64,000 nucleotides of DNA from Epiperipatus broadwayi (lineage: Eukaryota; Onychophora; Udeonychophora; Euonychophora; Peripatidae): the NCBI GenBank assembly GCA_028023455.1, contig JAQFVV010012398.1, positions 9,076,682 through 9,140,681 on the forward strand. Direction: 5' to 3'. Below the pieces are notes generated by a model. The model was not told the origin of the DNA. It made no database searches and was given only the letters and a program-made list of their open reading frames with translations. Position 1 is the first letter of the stretch. The number at the start of each line of letters is the position of its first letter. Shown here one piece after another: positions 59,640 to 64,000 of this stretch. The position numbers were made by a program, and so were the translations under genes.

Positions 59640-60450
59640 CTAAATGACACCTCCACACCAGTATATAGCAACAGTTTTCAATTTAAAATAAAATTAAATG
59701 ATACTGTGATCCCAGAAAACATTACATCACAGATTATCAATCAAGATGCAATACTTACACTTCATATAAAATGCCTGAGGCCACAATGTTTTTTATATGG
59801 AGATCAAGGACAACTGGCAATAAATTGTCATACAATCCAAACCGCGAAAAATCAAGTTAGCATAAGCCAACAACAGATAACAAAAATTCAGAAGGAAGGA
59901 ACTAAAGTATCTGATGGAGAGACCAACACTAACCAAAAGACTGTAGAGAAGCAACAACCCCAAGACAGACAAACAAAGAAACAACTATAGGCATTGAGCT
60001 TCTAGATCTAACAAGTAAAAAAATTTAACTAAGATCAAACAGCTAACAGAAACAATGAGAAAATTATGCCAAATCATCCAATGCAGAATACAGAAAAATC
60101 AGTGAGGATTCCAGTGAAGAAAATAAAAGCAAAGAAAGAAAAAACCTCAATAATATTAATAACACAAATAATAAACCTCAGCCACCACATATACTAAAGA
60201 CAAAAATAACATGTCATCAAGTAAAACACAAGCAATCACTCCATGTATGCCTAAAATAATGCAAACAATGCCAGAGGTAAAGAGATGACCAGGATGACCA
60301 CCAAAAAAGCAGGACTGCCAAAAAGATAAAAACCGAAGCAAGTACACCACTCAAGTGATACAACTGATGAAGAAATAGATCTAGACTATGAAGATGCACA
60401 AGACTATATGTCAGCAACAATTCAAATCATGACCATTACCCCATCTGATT
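59640..60450 (+). pseudogene. LINE ORF1 remnant with degenerate zinc knuckle
   Basis: The 94-codon frame (59706-59990) includes CLRPQCFLYGDQGQLAINC, a CCHC-type knuckle (family form C-x2-C-x4-H-x4-C) in which the second Cys is Tyr and the His is Gln. A glutamine- and lysine-rich tail follows, and further ORF1-like acidic sequence (TTDEEIDLDYEDAQD) is seen near 60360-60410 in another frame. The end of ORF1 overlaps the start of ORF2. Several frameshifts and stops are present. Confidence 0.55.
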
Positions 60451-60455
60451 CATAT

Positions 60456-60900
60456 AACATAAATGAAAATAAAAATTGCAGCAATTAATGTCAGGGGATT
60501 GAACTCAATCTCAAAGATTAATAAACTGAAATAATGGATTACAACAATGTAGCTACACATACTTGGATTACTAGGAGCTGGAAAAACATCTAAATAGAGA
60601 GGGTTTCTGTGCATGCTCCAGAGATTCACCATCCCCTTCTGCATGCACCAGACTCCTCATTACCATGAATTTCCCCTTCAAAACATTCAAGATAATCTTT
60701 ATGGATTCAAGCCTACTAATAACAACATTCCAGCATAAAATAATAGCAACCAACATAGTCATTGTATATATGCCTCCACAAGATAACAAGATCAATACCA
60801 TAATAGCAAACATCAATTCCTTGCTAGCCTCCACATCTAACATAACCAAGTTAATAGGTGACTGTAACATTTGTTTCATGAAAATCTTCTTTCACTTGAA
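60456..60900 (+). pseudogene. LINE ORF2 endonuclease fragment
   Basis: ATGAAAATAAAAATTGCAGC at 60461 encodes IAAINVRGLNSISKINKL, the start of an apurinic-type LINE endonuclease (N-x-R-G/N motif). After stops come ILGLLGAGKT (family form ILGLQET) and, in the 60665-60925 frame, KIIATNIVIVYMPPQDN and ITKLIGDCNI (family forms xxNxYxPP and xGGDFN, here GDCN with the catalytic Asp-Asn partly kept). The sequence stops before the RT domain, so it is truncated or interrupted by the tandem array that follows. Confidence 0.65.
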
Positions 60901-60989
60901 TTATTCTTATGAACTATGCATTTGAACTAATGAACACTTGCTTCACTTATATGTGTAAAAATGTGACATTAAGTTTTAAATATATATTT

Positions 60990-62060
60990 TTTTTATTACT
61001 GCCAAATTGTTTTGCCCCTTGCAAAAATTGCAACTCTCCCATGACTTATGTACCCCTTACATATAAATATAATTACAAAAGATAAATGAATACTATGTAA
61101 ACATATTATATATATATAAATGTAAACAATGTAAAATTTTAAATCATCATCATAATAATAATACAGAGTCCATTTATTCACTACCAAATTAAAGAATTCT
61201 AGTTTCCGTGCTCCAAAAGTACTCAAAACCTAAGCCTGACAAAGTAAAAACCATATCCCGATATACCTTTTTCAATTTTCAAGAAGTTAATAATTAATTT
61301 TGTCTTACCTTTTTAATTAAAAATTTCAATTAAAATCAAGTTACCCAACGATAATTTTAGAAAACAATATGGAGTAAAAGCCATCACATGACCAGATTCT
61401 TCCTGCTAATATTAGCAGCACAGAATTTCAAAATCAAAAGTTCAATCAAACATAAGCTAATTTTTCATTGTATTGTAGCAAATTCCGATATTTGTAGGGG
61501 AAAAAAAATTCCGATTACAAATTTCCCAGCAAGCAATTCACTTGCTCGCAAACAAATTAACAAGCTCTGGTTTTTATGCTTAAAAAGAATTCAAAACTTT
61601 AGTCTAATGCAAGATAATAATATACTTTTTTTTAATCAATTGATTACTTACTTTCAATTTTGAATTACATTTTTTATTCAAATTTCCAATTAAAATCAAG
61701 TTACCTAACCTTAATTTTTTTTAAAAAAAAAACCGTTTGATGAACAGTATCTGTCGCCAATAATAACAGCACTGAGTTTCAAAGTCCAAAAGTCAGTGAA
61801 GCATTAGCTTATTTTTAATGTTATTGTAGCAATTTCTGATCTTTATTTAGTAATAAAAATTTGATTTCACGTTTCCCAGCAATTAATTCACCTGCTCACA
61901 AACAAGTTAACAACCTCTGGCTGTTTATACTTATAAAGAAGTCCAAACTTTAGGTTAACAAGAAAAAAACGAACTTTATATCCCTTTTTTAATCAGTTGA
62001 TATCAAATTTTGTGTTAAATTTTTCATTCAACTTTTCAAATAACATCAGGTTACTAGATA
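60990..62060 (+). repeat. Tandem array, unit about 350 bp
   Basis: About three units share ATTAAAATCAAGTTAC, AGCACAGAATTTCAAA/AGCACTGAGTTTCAAA, GTAGCAAATTCCGAT/GTAGCAATTTCTGAT and CAAGCTCTGG/CAACCTCTGG in the same order (starts near 61325, 61688 and 62033, with an earlier partial unit from about 60990). Units are about 80 percent identical. Short ORFs inside are chance frames. Confidence 0.7.
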
Positions 62061-62099
62061 ATTTCAAAAAACATGTCACTTTCAATAGCAATGCTGAGC

Positions 62100-62445
62100 T
62101 CAACTATCTAACCAGATTTACCATCTCCTTATGTCTGAATCCTCTAATCATGAATTTCATACTAAAATCATATCAAAAGCCTCACTCAGCATCTACCTCT
62201 AGACTCTGACCAACCTTTGACAAATTCCAATTCAACAATAGCAACCAGTTCTAACATAACTGTATTAACAGCCACCTCTGGAAATCAGGACTATCTTCTC
62301 ATGGATCTCATGCTTAAACCTTATCAAAAACCTTACTCAGCCTCTACCTTTAACACACAGATAAACCCAGAATCCAACCACCTATCTCAAACTCCAACTT
62401 AACAATTGCAACCAATTCTAACATAACAGTCACTCTTCCCCCTCT
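62100..62445 (+). repeat. Tandem duplication of Ser/Thr/Asn-rich coding-like sequence
   Basis: Two units of about 185 bases share ATCAAAAGCCTCACTCAGC / ATCAAAAACCTTACTCAGCC and AACAATAGCAACCAGTTC / AACAATTGCAACCAATTC. Reading frames are rich in Ser, Thr, Pro and Asn. It may be LINE ORF1 spacer sequence, although no domain is present. Confidence 0.55.
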
Positions 62446-62772
62446 AGAACACTCATCAATTCAAATGCACCAGAAAGAAGTTATGGTAGGGTTGTATCAA
62501 TTATGAGAGCAATCCTGCCACGTCTTCCATTTATACCAACACCCTCCCCAACCCACATTGCTAATGAAACTAAGAGGAAAACCTGGTCACACAAAGAAGA
62601 ACCAGCAACCTAAAAATCAAAAATGACCATTGATCTCATATCAGTGTGGACCTTACAGACAATTGTCACACTATCATGGAAATTCTAGTCCCTTGCTAAG
62701 GTTACCCAGGCAACTCAACCATTTAAAACTAAACCTGGTTTGCATCTGTAGATACAGCAGTCCAGAGCAGGT

Positions 62773-63285
62773 AAAAATTTATGTAATCTTGTGTAAATCA
62801 AAATAAATGTTATATATGTAAACCTACAACTACAGCTTGCCCATATAACTGTGGCAATCCAAGCTATGTAAAACCCTTGTAACTAATCCACAGCATAAAA
62901 AAATTCTTGTAATATTATGTAAATAAATAAATCAACTTGTACATACATAAACCTACAACCACAGATTGCCCATGTAACCACAGCAATCCATGCCAAGTAA
63001 AACCCTTGTAACTAATCCACAGCATGAAAAAATTGTTGTCATGTAAATCAATAAATCAACTTTTACATATGTAAGCTCACATCTATGGATTGCCCATGTA
63101 ACCACAGCAATCCAAGCTATGTAAACTCCTTGTAACTAATCCATAGTATGTAAAAATGTCTATAATCCTGTGTAAACTAATAAATCAATTTTTATATATG
63201 TAAATCTAACAACTACATATTGCCCATGTAAACACAAAAAATCTAAGCAATGTAAAACTCTTGTAACTTTCTAAGACAAATAAAA
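62773..63285 (+). repeat. Tandem minisatellite, unit about 125 bp, four copies
   Basis: Each unit contains TTGCCCATGTAACCACAGCA, GTAAAACCCTTGTAACTAAT, CCACAGCAT and AATAAATCAAC. Units start near 62773, 62899, 63027 and 63150, and the last is truncated. The array runs straight into a (TAA)n tail, the kind of 3' end seen in some LINEs, so it may be the 3' untranslated region of the LINE at 59.6 kb. Confidence 0.8.
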
Positions 63286-63293
63286 TTTAGCTT

Positions 63294-63297
<4 letters not shown>

Positions 63298-63337
<40 letters not shown>

Positions 63338-63340
63338 TGC
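63298..63340 (+). repeat. (ATA)n microsatellite, possible LINE tail
   Basis: About 13 ATA/TAA repeats directly after the minisatellite. A TAA-type 3' tail is known for I-like LINEs, which would make this the 3' terminus of the preceding LINE. Confidence 0.7.
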
Positions 63341-63544
63341 TACTAGAGGGCAAGTGACTTAAGTTTTCCGTGCACATCGTTCTAAAAGACATAGGTATTT
63401 TCAAAAAACATTAAATTAGTTTTATTTCATTGTAACATTATAATCTATTATTTAAGGAATTTTGGATCGGTTGAGGCAATAGATTTGTCTAATAGTCACT
63501 GCAATCCATACTAATTGCAGCAATTACTTGTGCCTTAATCCAAG

Positions 63545-64000
63545 ATGACAGCGCTATGCAATGCTACATGTAGCAATATGAAGTTGACCTACGCAAACGT
63601 AATGAAGCAAACAAAGCTTAATCAGGATAAGCCAATGCTTAGCAAGCAAATGGTTAATACAAATGAAACAAAAATACAACCACGATTTCATAAATCCGTC
63701 ATTGATGACATTGTAAATCTAGATATTTTAACACCTTAGTCAAATGAAAATAATGTTATATTGCAGGAGCCTAAGTTATATACATGCTAAATTCAATGGG
63801 ACAATACCAATCCACTATTTTATTTATTCAAGAGATTTTTTATGGATTGATCTACTGTTCTACCAATAACGGATTTAAATTGCTCTTTGTTCAGATTTCC
63901 AAAAGATTTGTTATTCAGCGAAATACAGAAGCATAACATGTGGGACACAATTTTCAAGATTGTGGATCATCCAAACCCAAGATATGTCATACTAGAATTT
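63545..64000 (+). pseudogene. LINE ORF1 N-terminal remnant, runs off window
   Basis: From ATG at 63545 the frame MTALCNATCSNMKLTYANVM stays aligned to the window end with three in-frame stops (63737, 63788, 63847). Later residues include NPLFYLFKRFF, LNCSLFRFPKDLLFSEI and MWDTIFKIVDHPNPRYV. The helix-rich beginning with TYANVM and the later beta-type segments resemble the start of two-ORF LINE ORF1 proteins. The domain is not certain. It directly follows the TAA tail, so it is a separate insertion or a tandem copy of the same LINE. Confidence 0.5.

Noticed and set aside
60217-60879. Several 60-100-codon minus-strand frames
   Set aside because: The plus strand reads LINE ORF1 and endonuclease motifs here; the minus frames are antisense shadows.

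Overview
The window is very AT-rich, intron/intergenic-type DNA from an invertebrate animal nucleus. There is no bacterial gene layout, no operons and almost no host coding sequence. Nearly everything recognisable is a transposable element or a simple repeat: long-LTR retrotransposons, RTE-type and other LINEs, a Penelope-like element, a hAT-type MITE, tRNA-derived SINEs, foldback elements and a long GATA/GGTA microsatellite. The mix (RTE plus Penelope with GIY-YIG plus tRNA SINEs plus huge tetranucleotide arrays) would suit a mollusc such as a cephalopod, or an AT-rich arthropod. I cannot choose between them from the sequence alone.

Layout. Bases 1-7372 are an LTR element (A) cut by the left window edge. 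It has two nearly identical long terminal repeats around a gag plus aspartic-protease remnant and no reverse transcriptase; it landed in an RTE relic. From 7.4 to 19.8 kb are decayed RTE fragments on both strands, a foldback element carrying a tRNA-like and a hammerhead-like segment, and the first of four copies of a palindromic tandem element. Bases 19793-26569 are a second LTR element (B): 1822-bp LTRs, a tRNA-Pro-like primer site, a gag-like ORF, a clear polypurine tract and no pol. 27034-29085 looks like a solo LTR. 29142-32370 is a 3.2-kb almost perfect palindrome of two Penelope-like elements joined head to head. 35.5-36.5 kb is a GATA-type microsatellite. 37.6-45.1 kb holds SINEs, hairpins, two more palindromic tandem elements, an LTR-like relic and a complete 815-bp hAT MITE. 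45-57 kb is mostly unassigned AT-rich DNA with LINE remnants. 57.25-58.54 kb is the best RTE copy. At 59122-59171 there is a short candidate host exon (signal-peptide start between splice sites). 59.6-64 kb is LINE ORF1/endonuclease material and tandem repeats.

Most notable: four dispersed loci (12.8, 32.7, 39.7, 43.4 kb) share a roughly 460-bp monomer. In one orientation the monomer carries a hammerhead-like core (CTGATGA, a GGC/GCC stem, GAAAC). Every locus switches strand once internally, begins and ends at the same two monomer positions, and is bounded by 10-15-bp target-site duplications. This matches the general plan of animal retrozymes (ribozyme-bearing non-autonomous retroelements that move as circular RNA), but with a strand-switch architecture I do not know to be described.
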